NCBI RefSeq assembly: GCF_000467185.1
Contig: NZ_BATM01000052.1
Coordinates: 1 to 63,644 of the forward strand
Source: Vibrio ezurae NBRC 102218
GTDB lineage: Bacteria; Pseudomonadota; Gammaproteobacteria; Enterobacterales; Vibrionaceae
Direction of reading: 5' to 3'
Length of the DNA: 63,644 nt
Shown here: one piece after another, positions 20,144 to 30,156 of the stretch
Layout of the letters: each line of letters begins with the position of its first letter
Position numbering within the stretch: the stretch's first letter is position 1
Notes under the pieces: generated by a model
What the model saw: the letters and a program-made list of their open reading frames with translations, nothing else
Told to the model about the DNA's origin: nothing
Databases searched by the model: none
Translations under genes and position numbers: made by a program

Positions 20144-20752
20144 TTATTTACCTAGGTCTTCAGCGTGCTCAGATAGGAATGCAGCAACACCTGTTGGAGA
20201 TGCGTCCATACCTGCTTTACCTTCTTCCCATTGTGCTGGACAAACTTCACCGTTTTGTTGGTGGAAGTTTAGCGCGTCAACCATACGTAGCATTTCGTCG
20301 ATGTTACGGCCTAGTGGAAGGTCGTTAACTACTTGGTGGCGAACTAGGCCATCTTCGTCGATTAGGAATGAACCGCGGAAAGCAACGCCAGCTTCTGGGT
20401 GCTCAACGTCGTACGCTTTACAGATTTCGTGCTTGATGTCAGCTACAAGAGGGTATTTAACTTGACCAATACCGCCATCGTCGATAGCCGTGTTACGCCA
20501 TGCGTTGTGAGAGAATTGAGAATCGATAGAAACACCGATAACTTCAACGCCTTTGTCTTGGAAGTCTTGGAAACGATTGTCGAACGCGATCAACTCTGAA
20601 GGACATACGAAAGTGAAGTCTAGTGGGTAGAAGAAAACAACCGCTTTCTTACCTTTAGTGAATTCTGCGAAGTTAAAGTTATCGACGATTTCACCGTTGC
20701 CTAGTACTGCTGATGCAGTGAAGTCTGGTGCTTGACGGCCTACTAATACCAT
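20144..20752 (-). CDS. Typical 2-Cys peroxiredoxin (AhpC/Prx1 type)
   Basis: This 202-residue enzyme reduces hydrogen peroxide and organic peroxides. Peroxidatic C50 is in DFTFVCPSEL and resolving C171 in GEVCPAQWEEGK, followed by the YF-like C-terminal region. It resembles the Prx1/AhpC class of vibrios more than the E. coli AhpC that pairs with AhpF; no ahpF is adjacent. AGGAG precedes the ATG. It is divergent from oxyR, with 190 bp between starts, so OxyR very probably controls it; I could not resolve a clear OxyR site by eye. Confidence 0.93.
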   Translation of the reverse strand: MVLVGRQAPDFTASAVLGNGEIVDNFNFAEFTKGKKAVVFFYPLDFTFVCPSELIAFDNRFQDFQDKGVEVIGVSIDSQFSHNAWRNTAIDDGGIGQVKYPLVADIKHEICKAYDVEHPEAGVAFRGSFLIDEDGLVRHQVVNDLPLGRNIDEMLRMVDALNFHQQNGEVCPAQWEEGKAGMDASPTGVAAFLSEHAEDLGK

Positions 20753-20942
20753 TTTGAGCTCCTAAATATGTAATTATGCCTGATTTCAGGTCGGTTCCAT
20801 GTTTTACGGGACAAACTATAATACAAAATATACTATTGAAAAAAGCGAATTAAATAGATTAAGTTCATCGAAAAAAACGATGTATAAAAATCATAACCAG
20901 CTCACAGTATCATGTTTCTAAATAGGTAATTTAAAATTAATC

Positions 20943-21854
20943 ATGAATAAATGGCCTAGCTTAAAGCAGCTTCACTACCTGATTACTTTGCATGAGACCC
21001 GTCATTTTGGTGAAGCGGCTCAGCGATGTTTTGTCAGTCAGTCAACGTTAAGTAAAGGAATTCAAAATCTTGAAAAGCATTTTGGCTGTACTTTGTATGA
21101 GAAGCAGGACAAGAAAAGCGCTTTAGTTTTTACTCATGTTGGGGATTTAGTGGTTAAACAAGGTCGAGAACTGCTGACTAAAAGCCAAGACCTTACCGCC
21201 TTGGGGCAACTTGCCTGCGGCGGGGCGATGAAAGGCCAGCTGAGACTGGGGGCGATTCCGACGATTGCTCCTTTTTTGTTGGGAGGGTTGGTGAGAGAGG
21301 TGAATGAAAATTTCCCTGATCTGACTCTTCTGCTACGCGAAGATACCACCACCAATTTATTAGCAGCATTGCAAAATGGTCAACTGGATGTACTGGTTTT
21401 GGCACTTCCCGTAGATATTGGTAACTTAGCCAGTAAAGTGGTGGGAAGAGATCAGTTTAAAATGGTGATCAGTGAGTCTCAAGCAAACAGTATCAAGACG
21501 CCACTGCATTATAGTGAGCTTCCTGATGAGTCTGTTTTTCTATTGGAGCGAGAGCATTGTTTAACGGATCATGCGGTCTCTGCTTGTAAATTAACCGATA
21601 AAAGCAAAATAAACCCTTTTACTGCGACCAGCTTACATACTTTAGTGCAGATGGTAGCTAATGGGTTGGGGATGACGTTTATCCCGCAAATGGCTATTGA
21701 TCATGGTTTATTGGCAAAACACGCTTTAACAGTGATTGATCCACCCGGTAAGCAAGCGTATCGGGATATTGGGCTTGTATGGAGGCCCAGCAATACGCGC
21801 ACGGAGACCTTTATGCAGCTGGCACAGGTCATTAAAAAATTACTGGAAAAGTAA
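20943..21854 (+). CDS. oxyR: Hydrogen-peroxide-sensing LysR regulator OxyR
   Basis: This 303-residue LysR-family protein has the N-terminal helix-turn-helix (LKQLHYLITLHETRHFGEAAQRCFVSQSTLS). The two redox cysteines C206 and C215 lie 9 residues apart in REHCLTDHAVSACKL, matching the spacing of C199 and C208 in E. coli OxyR; this separates it from ordinary LysR proteins. Disulfide formation switches it to an activator of peroxide defence genes. It is divergent from the peroxiredoxin gene, a classic OxyR target. Confidence 0.95.
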   Translation: MNKWPSLKQLHYLITLHETRHFGEAAQRCFVSQSTLSKGIQNLEKHFGCTLYEKQDKKSALVFTHVGDLVVKQGRELLTKSQDLTALGQLACGGAMKGQLRLGAIPTIAPFLLGGLVREVNENFPDLTLLLREDTTTNLLAALQNGQLDVLVLALPVDIGNLASKVVGRDQFKMVISESQANSIKTPLHYSELPDESVFLLEREHCLTDHAVSACKLTDKSKINPFTATSLHTLVQMVANGLGMTFIPQMAIDHGLLAKHALTVIDPPGKQAYRDIGLVWRPSNTRTETFMQLAQVIKKLLEK

Positions 21855-22070
21855 TCGTTAGGGTGGCAATAGATGCCGCCCTATGCTGTTCTGGTCTCTT
21901 CGCTTGTCATAAAAATGCACGCATCCCAATCATAATAACAAACCGCTCACCTTAGCTTATCTTCAAGAGAAACGATGTTATTGCTGGTCACTGAATTACA
22001 GTGATTGAGGTATTTATTTGATCCTCTACTGCTGGTGGTCTTTACTGAAACTGAGTGGCGGGGGGTTATT

Positions 22071-22382
22071 ATGCAAAAACATCAGTTCGATCAATGGATC
22101 CATGCAGATATCGAACGGCATACTGAAATGCCAAAAGTGTTCGTTATTGGTTGTGCGGATCTGTCTACTTACCAGCTAGCCGTTGAATTTAAACATAAGC
22201 TTGAGCCTATTCGTGAAGACGATAAACCGATGTCTTTTGCTTCTTTAGAAGTGGTAAAAGAAGAGTTGATCAAACTCGGGTTAGATAGTGCTTACTTACG
22301 TTTACATAATGCGTACGATGAATTTGGTCATTCAGATGAGCAGCCTTACTATGACATTGAATTGTCATTGAAAAGCCACTAA
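22071..22382 (+). CDS. DUF6482-like small protein
   Basis: This 103-residue protein uses the ATG at 22071. The frame is open back to 22005, but the added residues look like non-coding translation and the G-rich GGCGGGGGG just upstream of 22071 serves as ribosome site. The sequence ([17 protein letters not shown], then [20 protein letters not shown] and a C-terminal [10 protein letters not shown] strand) resembles the DUF6482 family of marine gamma-proteobacteria; function unknown. It is soluble and acidic. It converges on mutH with a 4-bp overlap of the two 3' ends. Confidence 0.7.
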   Translation: MQKHQFDQWIHADIERHTEMPKVFVIGCADLSTYQLAVEFKHKLEPIREDDKPMSFASLEVVKEELIKLGLDSAYLRLHNAYDEFGHSDEQPYYDIELSLKSH

Positions 22383-23053
22383 ACAGTGGCATTTGGCTCA
22401 AGCAATATAGAGTGCGTAAAATGACTACGAAGGTAGAAGCCTCGTGGCAGTGTTTTGATGTGCTTGCCACTTGCTCCATAGGCATCGGTGAGTGCTCGGC
22501 TATTGGCTGCTTTTGGGCGAATTTGCATGATTTGCCCGTGTTTTGCGCTGATCTCATTGATTCGGCCTGTGGCGATCATTTCCATTAGCTCTTCCCAATC
22601 TTCACGTAATAGATCTTCTTGGGCTGGAGTTGGGGTCCATAGTCTAGGAAATCCTACGTGACGCTCAGCAAGTGGCAACTCTCTCTCTCCTTCAACAGGA
22701 ACCCAAAGAACTTTACTCAACTTTTGTCGAATATGACTTTGTTGCCAGGTTAAGCCGTGTATACCTGTTAAAGGTGCAACGCAGACAAAAGTGCTTTCCA
22801 GAGGTTTTCCGCTGTGACTAAGAGGGATCGTTTTGAGTTCGATGCCCAGGTGAGCAAAATCTTGCTCAGGACGACTGCCCGCTTCGGCCCCTAAGTGCTT
22901 TTCGATTAATTGTCCAACCCAGCCTTTGTCGCGTCGAAGATCGTTAGGCACCGTTATACCGACTTCTTCTGCGAGCTCTGCAAATGAGTACCCAGCCAGT
23001 GATTCGGCTCTATTGAGCAATTCAAGTTCGCTTTTAGGAGGCGCTAATTGCAC
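22379..23053 (-). CDS. mutH: DNA mismatch repair endonuclease MutH
   Basis: This 224-residue enzyme nicks the unmethylated strand at hemimethylated GATC sites after activation by MutL. The catalytic triad of the restriction-like fold is visible as D65, E72 and K74 in [11 protein letters not shown]. Other family blocks are [14 protein letters not shown], and GFPRLWTPT. Length is close to E. coli MutH (229). Presence of MutH implies Dam methylation. The 5' side faces a 0.6 kb spacer with DnaA boxes and several GATC sites. Confidence 0.96.
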   Translation of the reverse strand: MQLAPPKSELELLNRAESLAGYSFAELAEEVGITVPNDLRRDKGWVGQLIEKHLGAEAGSRPEQDFAHLGIELKTIPLSHSGKPLESTFVCVAPLTGIHGLTWQQSHIRQKLSKVLWVPVEGERELPLAERHVGFPRLWTPTPAQEDLLREDWEELMEMIATGRINEISAKHGQIMQIRPKAANSRALTDAYGASGKHIKTLPRGFYLRSHFTHSILLEPNATV

Positions 23054-23667
23054 ACTGATCTCCGGCTAATGAAGGATCTTAAATTGATAAAGATCGTTTG
23101 AGGATATTGGAATGCGCAATTATAAACCAAACAAGGGGTTATTTGAAGGTTATCCACAGGCTGTAAAATAATATCTGTAATTATTCCTTTTCATGTATAA
23201 ATAAACAGGCTTTCAGGTCACGTTTTTTGCTTGTTTTAGTCAGATAATTATGCCTGAAAGGCTTGCTTGTGTGGATAAATGCATGAATGGTTAATATTCG
23301 TTCGATCTTCAAGGATCAAATTATGAGCAGATTTGTTAAATGTAATCTGGGTTAAAAAATGCATCTTAGTTGTTGTTTTTTAATGGTTTAATCTTGTTGG
23401 TTCTCTTTGGTGGCTTTCTGCGTAAAGATCGAAAAATAATCTGAAAACCTATTGTTTCCGCTTTTCTCACAAAGTTACTCACAGATATAGTGAATAAACT
23501 CACTCCATTTTAAGTAGTCTGTTGATAAACATGTTATTGATTGTATTTTATCCAAAGTAACTCCTCTAGCTTCATAGTTTCACAACTTTTACTGCGGTTG
23601 CATTTGCTCAACTGGGGGATCTGTGGAAAAATCGACTTATATAAAATTTATCAGTAGAGGTTAGCCA
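23054..23667. other. mutH–rppH spacer with DnaA-box cluster (DARS2-like)
   Basis: This 614-bp AT-rich spacer between divergent mutH and rppH has no plausible gene. It contains three matches to the DnaA-box consensus TTWTNCACA: 23150-23158 (TTATCCACA, plus), 23270-23278 (minus) and 23622-23630 (TTTTCCACA, minus). One-mismatch boxes are at 23489-23497, 23520-23528 and 23548-23556. There are seven GATC sites. In E. coli the DnaA-reactivating locus DARS2 lies in the intergenic region beside mutH, so a similar role in renewing ATP-DnaA is likely. IHF and Fis sites were not resolved by eye. Confidence 0.6.
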
Positions 23668-24186
23668 GTGATCGATGGCGATGGTTACCGCTTAAATGTG
23701 GGAATCGTAATATGTAATAACCACGGTCAAGTGCTCTGGGCTAAACGATACGGACAACATTCATGGCAATTTCCACAAGGTGGAATCGACGACGGTGAAA
23801 CCCCTGAACAGGCGATGTACCGAGAATTGTATGAAGAGGTCGGGTTAACCAAACAAGATGTAAAAATTGTCACTACGAGTCGTCACTGGTTGCGTTATCG
23901 TTTACCAAAAAGGCTCGTACGTTGGGATTCCAAACCTGTCTGTATCGGACAAAAACAAAAATGGTTTTTATTGCAATTAGTCTGTGATGAATCACAGATC
24001 AATATGCAAAAAGGACCAACTCCAGAATTTGATGGATGGCGCTGGGTAAGCTTTTGGTATCCAGTGAGACAAGTAGTCTCCTTTAAAAGAGATGTCTACC
24101 GCAGAGCAATGAAGGAATTCGCTTCGTTTGCTATGCCGTTCAAAGATCGAAAGCAGAACCGAAAACGCAAAAACCGAAAAGGATAG
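23668..24186 (+). CDS. rppH: RNA pyrophosphohydrolase RppH
   Basis: This 172-residue Nudix enzyme removes pyrophosphate from the 5' end of mRNA and so triggers RNase E decay. The Nudix box spans about 38-60 ([23 protein letters not shown] pattern, with REL..EEVG metal ligands). It starts with GTG preceded by AGAGG, and the N terminus [14 protein letters not shown] matches known RppH. The C terminus is a basic [14 protein letters not shown] tail. It is 12 bp before ptsP, with which it is co-transcribed, as in E. coli. Confidence 0.96.
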   Translation: MIDGDGYRLNVGIVICNNHGQVLWAKRYGQHSWQFPQGGIDDGETPEQAMYRELYEEVGLTKQDVKIVTTSRHWLRYRLPKRLVRWDSKPVCIGQKQKWFLLQLVCDESQINMQKGPTPEFDGWRWVSFWYPVRQVVSFKRDVYRRAMKEFASFAMPFKDRKQNRKRKNRKG

Positions 24187-24198
24187 TGGGGCACAATA

Positions 24199-26454
24199 AT
24201 GCTGAATCAACTAAGGGATATAGTTGAGCACGTATCTCGGGTCGAAGACATACATCAAGCACTTGAGGTGTTTGTTAAGCGCACCTGTGATGCGATAAAT
24301 AGCGAATGTTGTACTATCTATCTTTCTAATCATCAAAAGCAGCGCCTTGAGTTAATGGCAACCAAGGGGCTGACTTTTTCTGGTGAGCGCTTACATATAG
24401 GTTTCCAAGAAGGTTTAGTGGGGCTAGTACATAGAACCGCAGAACCGTTAAATATTGCAAAAGCTTCTCTTCATCCTGATTTTAAATTATTCCCGCAATT
24501 GGGCGAAGAAGTCTATCAAGCCTTTTTAGCCACTCCTATCGTGCACCGTAAACGTATGCTCGGTGTGGTGGTGATCCAACAAAAAAAACCTCGTTTATTT
24601 AGTGATATTGAAGAATCTTTTTTAGTCACTTTAGCCGCGCAACTAGCGGTACTGATTGTCAGTGAGCAACAACAAGGTAAATGGCTACTGCAAGAGCGTC
24701 GAGGGACAGATAATGTCGTTACGGGGTTATCAGCTTGCAATGGGATAGCCATTGGCCCTATTTGGCGTGGCAACGATGAGCCTTTATTGAGTGATGTTTC
24801 TCCTGCCTCTGCGGTGGACGTTGAAAAAGACAAAGAATGGTTACTGGTTGCGGTTGAAAGTGCTTTAAAAGAGTTTCGCCGATTAAGAAAACAATTAGAT
24901 AGCGATCTGAATAAAGACGCGCTGGCAATCTTCGATTTATTTACCCATCTACTCAATGACCCCAAATTAAGAGGGGATCTTCTTTCTCAAATAGAGAAAG
25001 GGGACACGGCAGACTGGGCATTGCGCCAAGTCATTGAGCGATACTCCAACCACTTTGCTAGGATGAGTGATATCTACCTACAACAGCGTTCGCAAGATGT
25101 ACGTGAGTTGGGACAGCGATTATTGTATTTCCTTAATCATTCCCAAGTGCAGGAAGTCAAACTCGAAAAACCGGTGATCTTTGTGGTGAATGAGTTAACG
25201 ACCACTTTGTTGGCATCGGTACCTCGAGAAATGTTATTAGGCGTGGTTTCAACTCAAGGTGGCGTGAACTCACATGCCGCGATTTTGTCTCGCGCATTGG
25301 GGATTCCTTCGGTTATTGGTCCAAACCTCAAAGGGGTAGAGGACGGTAAATCGATTATTCTAGATGGGTATAATGGTGAGGTTCTGGTTAATCCCACCTA
25401 TCTCGAAATGTCTGAATATCAACAGCTGTTAAGTGAAGAGCAAGAAGTTCGCTCTATGGTTGAATCAGAATTGTGTTTGCCCGCGGTTACCTTAGATAAA
25501 GCTCCAATCACCATTTTACTTAATACGGGACTGGGCATTGATGTTAGCTACTTTTTAAATGATGTGATTGACGGTATTGGTTTATATCGTACGGAAATCT
25601 CTTTCATTGTTAAGCAGGCTTTTCCATCGGAAGATGAGCAAGTTGAAACCTATCGAAAAGTGCTGGCTTATTCTCAAGATAAGCCTGTTGTCATGCGCAC
25701 CTTAGATGTTGGAGGGGATAAATCCTTACCTTACTTCCCAATGGAAGAAGAGAATCCATTTTTAGGGTGGCGTGGCATTCGTTTTACACTCGATCATCCA
25801 GATATCTTCTTAATTCAGGTTCGTGCAATGATGAGAGCCAGTATAGGTCAGAAGAACGAGCTGAATATCTTATTGCCTATGGTATCGGGTACACCCGAGC
25901 TGGATTCTTCGCTTTCTTTAATTGCGCAAGCCTATCACGAGGTCGCTTTAACTTACCCACAGGTTAAAAAACCAAAAGTGGGGATCATGCTTGAAGTTCC
26001 TTCAATGATTTACCTATTACCTGCCATCGCAAAGCGTATTGACTTTGTTTCTGTCGGTACTAATGATCTGACTCAATACTTACTTGCTGTTGATCGTAAT
26101 AATAGTCAGGTTTCAGAGCTCTATGAAGTGGTTCATCCCGCGGTGCTATTAGCATTAAAGCAAATACAAGTGGCATGTGAAGATGCTAATCTCCCGGTTT
26201 CTGTTTGTGGGGAGTTAGCGGGAGACCCTATCGGTGTTCTCATGTTACTTGGACTTGGCTTTACTCAGTTAAGTATGAGCTCTGCAAACGTCGCCAACAT
26301 AAAGTATGTTATTCGACAATCTAACTTAGAGGATCTAAAGACCTTGGCAAATGTTGCAACCACTCAATCTTATGCATCCGAGGTGCATCAACTGGCGTTT
26401 GACTATCTTGAACATCGAGGCTTAGCTGGTTTTGTCCGTCCCGGAAAACATTGA
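24199..26454 (+). CDS. ptsP: PEP-protein phosphotransferase PtsP (Enzyme I-Ntr)
   Basis: This 751-residue protein has an N-terminal GAF domain (about 1-160), then the Enzyme I domains: the HPr-binding/phosphohistidine region with H359 in GGVNSHAAILSRALG and the C-terminal TIM barrel with GIGLYRTEISFI, MRTLDVGGDKSLPYF and SVGTNDLTQYLLAVDRN. It passes phosphate from PEP to NPr and EIIA-Ntr, sensing nitrogen through the GAF domain. Length agrees with E. coli PtsP (748). The stop overlaps the next gene's ATG. Confidence 0.96.
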   Translation: MLNQLRDIVEHVSRVEDIHQALEVFVKRTCDAINSECCTIYLSNHQKQRLELMATKGLTFSGERLHIGFQEGLVGLVHRTAEPLNIAKASLHPDFKLFPQLGEEVYQAFLATPIVHRKRMLGVVVIQQKKPRLFSDIEESFLVTLAAQLAVLIVSEQQQGKWLLQERRGTDNVVTGLSACNGIAIGPIWRGNDEPLLSDVSPASAVDVEKDKEWLLVAVESALKEFRRLRKQLDSDLNKDALAIFDLFTHLLNDPKLRGDLLSQIEKGDTADWALRQVIERYSNHFARMSDIYLQQRSQDVRELGQRLLYFLNHSQVQEVKLEKPVIFVVNELTTTLLASVPREMLLGVVSTQGGVNSHAAILSRALGIPSVIGPNLKGVEDGKSIILDGYNGEVLVNPTYLEMSEYQQLLSEEQEVRSMVESELCLPAVTLDKAPITILLNTGLGIDVSYFLNDVIDGIGLYRTEISFIVKQAFPSEDEQVETYRKVLAYSQDKPVVMRTLDVGGDKSLPYFPMEEENPFLGWRGIRFTLDHPDIFLIQVRAMMRASIGQKNELNILLPMVSGTPELDSSLSLIAQAYHEVALTYPQVKKPKVGIMLEVPSMIYLLPAIAKRIDFVSVGTNDLTQYLLAVDRNNSQVSELYEVVHPAVLLALKQIQVACEDANLPVSVCGELAGDPIGVLMLLGLGFTQLSMSSANVANIKYVIRQSNLEDLKTLANVATTQSYASEVHQLAFDYLEHRGLAGFVRPGKH

Positions 26455-27251
26455 TGATTACCTTAGAATTACTGGCCGTATTAGTCGTTATTGGGGCATT
26501 TGTTGGTGTATTAGCGGGGTTACTTGGAATCGGCGGCGGACTAGTGATTGTTCCTGCGTTGCTTTTTTTACTGCCAATGTTTGGCATCAAAGCGGCCATC
26601 GCAATGCAAATGGCACTCGCCACCTCTTTGGCTTGTATCATCCTGACCTCAGGGTCCTCAGCACTTAATCATTATCGAGCCAATAATGTGGATATGTTTG
26701 CTGCGAAATTTCTTATCCCTGGAGTCATTGTCGGTGGTTTTGGTGGCAGTTTTATCGCCGAGAGAGTCCCAAGTGATTACCTACCTCCCATATTTGGCTG
26801 TATCGTTTTGTGTTTGTCTATTCGTATGTTTACATCAATCAAAGCCACGGTTGCTAAAGGTCAGCTTAGTGTCACAAATACCTTTATCTCTGGAGCTACG
26901 ATCGGTACTATCTCAAGCCTTGCTGGTATTGGTGGTGGCTCGTTATTAGTGCCTTATCTTAACCGACGAGGCATCGATATGCGTAAGGCTGTTGGGACAT
27001 CATCGTTTTGCAGTATGATTCTGGCAGCTTCTGGAATGTTAGGTTTTGTCTTACATGGTTCAGGCTCTGATATACTGCCTGCACACAGTGTGGGTTATGT
27101 GTATTTACCAGCCCTACTGGCTATTGCATCTAGCTCTGTCCTAACCAGTAGAATTGGTGTTAGGTTAACCAGTGTGCTACCCACAGCAACACTCAAAAAA
27201 ATATTTTCCGTATTGCTATTGGTAATAGCGATACGAATGCTTTTCTTTTAA
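26454..27251 (+). CDS. TSUP (TauE/SafE) family membrane transporter
   Basis: This 265-residue membrane protein has about eight helices and two glycine-rich repeats typical of the family: LAGLLGIGGGLVIVPALLF (N half) and SLAGIGGGSLLVPYL (C half). TSUP proteins export sulfite, sulfoacetate or other small anions, or act as putative sulfur-compound permeases. The ATG at 26454 overlaps the ptsP stop (TGATG); a TTG one codon earlier is the alternative. It lies between ptsP and lgt in one operon. Substrate unknown. Confidence 0.9.
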   Translation: MITLELLAVLVVIGAFVGVLAGLLGIGGGLVIVPALLFLLPMFGIKAAIAMQMALATSLACIILTSGSSALNHYRANNVDMFAAKFLIPGVIVGGFGGSFIAERVPSDYLPPIFGCIVLCLSIRMFTSIKATVAKGQLSVTNTFISGATIGTISSLAGIGGGSLLVPYLNRRGIDMRKAVGTSSFCSMILAASGMLGFVLHGSGSDILPAHSVGYVYLPALLAIASSSVLTSRIGVRLTSVLPTATLKKIFSVLLLVIAIRMLFF

Positions 27252-27273
27252 TGATTAACGCTAAGAAGATTTT

Positions 27274-28110
27274 ATGAATCAAGGATTTCTCACTTACCCT
27301 CATATTGATCCTGTGCTACTAGCCATTGGTCCAATTTCGATTCGCTGGTATGGATTGATGTACTTGCTTGGCTTTGCTTTTGCTATGTGGCTGGCAAATC
27401 GTCGTGCAGACAAACCTAACAGTGGTTGGAACCGTGAACAGGTATCTGACTTATTATTCCTAGGCTTCTTAGGGGTAGTTGTCGGTGGACGCATCGGATA
27501 CGTTATCTTCTATAACTTTGGTTTATTCCTTGATAACCCATTGTATCTATTTGAAGTTTGGACCGGAGGAATGTCTTTCCACGGCGGTCTTCTCGGCGTA
27601 ATTTCAGCGATGGCTTATTATGCTTATCGTAACAATCGCACATTTTTTGGTGTGGCTGACTTTATCGCGCCTTTGATTCCATTCGGCTTAGGTGTAGGTC
27701 GAATTGGTAACTTCATGAATGATGAACTTTGGGGAAGAGTTACCGATGTGCCATGGGCGGTGATGTTTCCGTCTGGTGGATATCTACCAAGGCACCCATC
27801 TCAACTTTATGAAGCATTCTTAGAAGGCTTTGTACTACTGCTTATTTTGAACTTCTTTATCCGCAAGCCTAGACCTGCTGGAGCAGTCTCAGGGCTATTC
27901 TTGATGGGGTATGGTACTTTCCGCTTTATCGTGGAATATTTCAGAGAACCGGATGCTCAACTTGGGCTATTTGGTAACTGGATTTCAATGGGGCAAATTC
28001 TATCAACGCCAATGATTCTAATTGGCGGCGCAATGATCTTCTGGGCATATAAGTACAACGCAAAATCTTTAAATACTCAGCCTGCAAATGCAAGTGAGGA
28101 TAATAAGTAA
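27274..28110 (+). CDS. lgt: Prolipoprotein diacylglyceryl transferase Lgt
   Basis: This inner-membrane enzyme of 278 residues moves diacylglycerol from phosphatidylglycerol to the lipobox cysteine, the first step of lipoprotein maturation. About seven helices are seen, with the family signature [18 protein letters not shown] and the HPSQLYEA motif, plus the essential MSFHGGLLG. The window also encodes LspA (second step) and the lipoprotein NlpI. The stop TAA overlaps the thyA ATG by one base. Confidence 0.96.
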   Translation: MNQGFLTYPHIDPVLLAIGPISIRWYGLMYLLGFAFAMWLANRRADKPNSGWNREQVSDLLFLGFLGVVVGGRIGYVIFYNFGLFLDNPLYLFEVWTGGMSFHGGLLGVISAMAYYAYRNNRTFFGVADFIAPLIPFGLGVGRIGNFMNDELWGRVTDVPWAVMFPSGGYLPRHPSQLYEAFLEGFVLLLILNFFIRKPRPAGAVSGLFLMGYGTFRFIVEYFREPDAQLGLFGNWISMGQILSTPMILIGGAMIFWAYKYNAKSLNTQPANASEDNK

Positions 28111-28961
28111 TGAAACAGTATTTAAACTTATGTCGTCGCATTGTTGATGAAGGCCATTGGATTGAAAATGAACGTACAGGTAAACGCTGCCTTACTGTGA
28201 TTAATGCTGACTTAACTTATGATGTTGCGAACAATGCGTTTCCTTTGGTGACCACTCGTAAGAGCTTCTGGAAAGCAGCCGTTGCTGAGCTAATCGGTTA
28301 TATTCGTGGTTATGATAATGCTGAGCAGTTCCGCGCGATTGGTACTAAAACATGGGATGCCAACGCCAACCTTAACCAAGCTTGGTTAGACAATAAATAC
28401 CGTAAAGGTGAAGACGACATGGGGCGCGTGTATGGCGTGCAAGGTCGTCAGTGGGCTAAACCTGATGGTGGGCACATTGACCAATTACGTAAAATTGTTG
28501 ATGACTTAACTAAAGGCGTGGATGACCGAGGAGAAATCCTTAACTTTTACAACCCAGGTGAATTCCACATGGGCTGTTTACGTCCGTGCATGTACAGCCA
28601 TCACTTTTCATTGCTTGGTGATACTCTATATTTAAATAGCACTCAGCGCTCTTGTGATGTCCCTTTAGGGCTGAACTTTAATATGGTTCAGGTATATGCG
28701 TTTTTGGCTATCATGGCTCAAATCACAGGCAAGAAAGCCGGCGTGGCGTATCACAAAATAGTGAATGCGCATATTTATGAGGATCAACTGGAGTTGATGC
28801 GTGATGTTCAGTTGCATCGTGAACCTCTTAATGCACCTAAATTTATCATTAACCCAGAGATCAAAACGTTAGAAGATTTAGAAACTTGGGTAACTATGGA
28901 TGATTTCTCTGTTGAAGGGTATGAATCACACCCTGCCATTAAGTATCCATTCTCGGTGTAA
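28110..28961 (+). CDS. thyA: Thymidylate synthase ThyA
   Basis: This 283-residue enzyme makes dTMP from dUMP with methylene-tetrahydrofolate. Catalytic C160 is in [10 protein letters not shown], followed by [15 protein letters not shown] (dUMP phosphate-binding arginine and Asp) and the [14 protein letters not shown] block. The sequence CMYSHHF after the catalytic Cys differs from the E. coli CHAFYQF, as in the vibrio-type ThyA, and the protein is about 19 residues longer than E. coli. It ends the rppH–ptsP–TSUP–lgt–thyA operon; a terminator follows. Confidence 0.95.
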   Translation: MKQYLNLCRRIVDEGHWIENERTGKRCLTVINADLTYDVANNAFPLVTTRKSFWKAAVAELIGYIRGYDNAEQFRAIGTKTWDANANLNQAWLDNKYRKGEDDMGRVYGVQGRQWAKPDGGHIDQLRKIVDDLTKGVDDRGEILNFYNPGEFHMGCLRPCMYSHHFSLLGDTLYLNSTQRSCDVPLGLNFNMVQVYAFLAIMAQITGKKAGVAYHKIVNAHIYEDQLELMRDVQLHREPLNAPKFIINPEIKTLEDLETWVTMDDFSVEGYESHPAIKYPFSV

Positions 28962-29013
28962 AAAGCGCATAGATTTGATTTTATCTCTCTGAATTTAAAA
29001 AATTATTTCATAT

Positions 29014-29044
29014 AGGGCTAATATTTAGGTATTAGCCCTTTTTT
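29014..29044 (+). terminator. Terminator after thyA
   Basis: A 9-bp stem (29014-29022 with 29031-29039) is followed by six T. It ends the rppH–thyA operon. Confidence 0.9.
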
Positions 29045-29078
29045 ACGTCAATCACTCAATGGATAGAGTTATTTGAAT

Positions 29079-30068
29079 ATGAAATATGGACGTTGCATCC
29101 CTATTACAATGAGCGCACTCGCGTGCTCTGAAGTAGCGCTCGCCAGTCTTATTGATCCCGATAAATACTTATCTGATATTTACTCAACGACCTTAGTCCT
29201 TACCGACAGTGAATTGATTACCATAGGGTTTGGCAATTTTGATCCCAATAAGATATTTGGCACCAATAATCCAGACTTTGGCGGCCAAGAAGCAATAGAT
29301 ACTCGTCGTAGAATCGCCGCGACCTCTCTACCCATTTCTTTTTTATTTAAAGATGATAATAGCCTTTGGTTACATCGTTTAAAGCTGCGTGCTGCTTATT
29401 TGGAGCTAAGTCGAGATATCTCCTATGAGCGATTCAGTGGGTTGCAGGATTGGGAGACGGATAAAAACAAGGATAAAGTGCTAGCTGGTTATGCGGAGTA
29501 TTCGCTAGGTTATCAGCTGTCTGAACAATGGCAGCTCTTTGTGGGTTCAGGCTTGCACTTGATGCACTACAACAACGAGTTTACCGCAAATAGCCCAGCC
29601 AGTGACTTCATCAGAGAAGAAGGTATTGCCTCAGTGATTAATGGCTCTTCCAATGCGTGGGTAGCCGAGCCACAGCTTGATGTTATTTATACCAAAGCGC
29701 TTGGAGGGGGAGAGCTTCGTTTTAATAGTGAATATCACTACTTTTGGGGACGCAGTTTTGGCGGGAGCATAGGCACTGCCAATGCAACGCCTGAAGGCTG
29801 GCGTATTATGAACGGTTTGCAATATAAGTATCACCTCAGCCCATGGGGGAATCGAAAGCAAGATCTACTCTTTCGAGCACGGCGTATCGATGTGGGCGGA
29901 GATTTAAGAGATCCTTTAGATACCACGCATTATGGGGAGTACAGCGTGGGGTGGGTGATAGATACCAGTGACTATTCTTCATTGATCTACAACGTAGGTA
30001 TAGGGCTTAGCCTTAACTATGGCAGTTCCTTGAGAGGTGGCGCTTTAGTCTTTTTCTACAATGAGTAG
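29079..30068 (+). CDS. Solitary outer-membrane autotransporter-type beta-barrel protein
   Basis: This protein has 329 residues from the ATG at 29079 (the frame opens two codons earlier at a TTG). A signal peptide covers about 1-22 (ITMSALACSEVALA). The rest shows many amphipathic strands with aromatic girdles, e.g. LRLRAAYLEL-like and WQLFVGSGLHLMHY, and ends in a strand with aromatic residues (LVFFYNE). There is no passenger domain. It resembles the vibrio family of solitary autotransporter barrels, whose function is unknown. Codon use looks like its neighbours. Confidence 0.65.
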   Translation: MKYGRCIPITMSALACSEVALASLIDPDKYLSDIYSTTLVLTDSELITIGFGNFDPNKIFGTNNPDFGGQEAIDTRRRIAATSLPISFLFKDDNSLWLHRLKLRAAYLELSRDISYERFSGLQDWETDKNKDKVLAGYAEYSLGYQLSEQWQLFVGSGLHLMHYNNEFTANSPASDFIREEGIASVINGSSNAWVAEPQLDVIYTKALGGGELRFNSEYHYFWGRSFGGSIGTANATPEGWRIMNGLQYKYHLSPWGNRKQDLLFRARRIDVGGDLRDPLDTTHYGEYSVGWVIDTSDYSSLIYNVGIGLSLNYGSSLRGGALVFFYNE

Positions 30069-30088
30069 TCGTTGATACAAGCCAAATA

Positions 30089-30136
30089 AAAAACGGCCTA
30101 CTCCAACTTGATATCAAGAGGAAGTAGGCCGTTTTT
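30089..30136. terminator. Bidirectional terminator
   Basis: A 14-bp stem (30089-30102 with 30123-30136), with A and T tracts on opposite flanks, serves the convergent barrel-protein gene and nptA. Confidence 0.85.
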
Positions 30137-30156
30137 AATAGCAGAGTAATCTGTTG

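Noticed and set aside
20753..20942. OxyR-binding site between peroxiredoxin and oxyR
   Set aside because: ATAG and CTAT fragments are present but not at the spacing of the known four-part OxyR site. Control is likely, but no position can be given.
23054..23667. crtS (the chromosome 2 replication trigger site of vibrios)
   Set aside because: crtS is recognised by RctB and lies in another gene context; the boxes here are DnaA boxes beside mutH, which fits DARS2 better.
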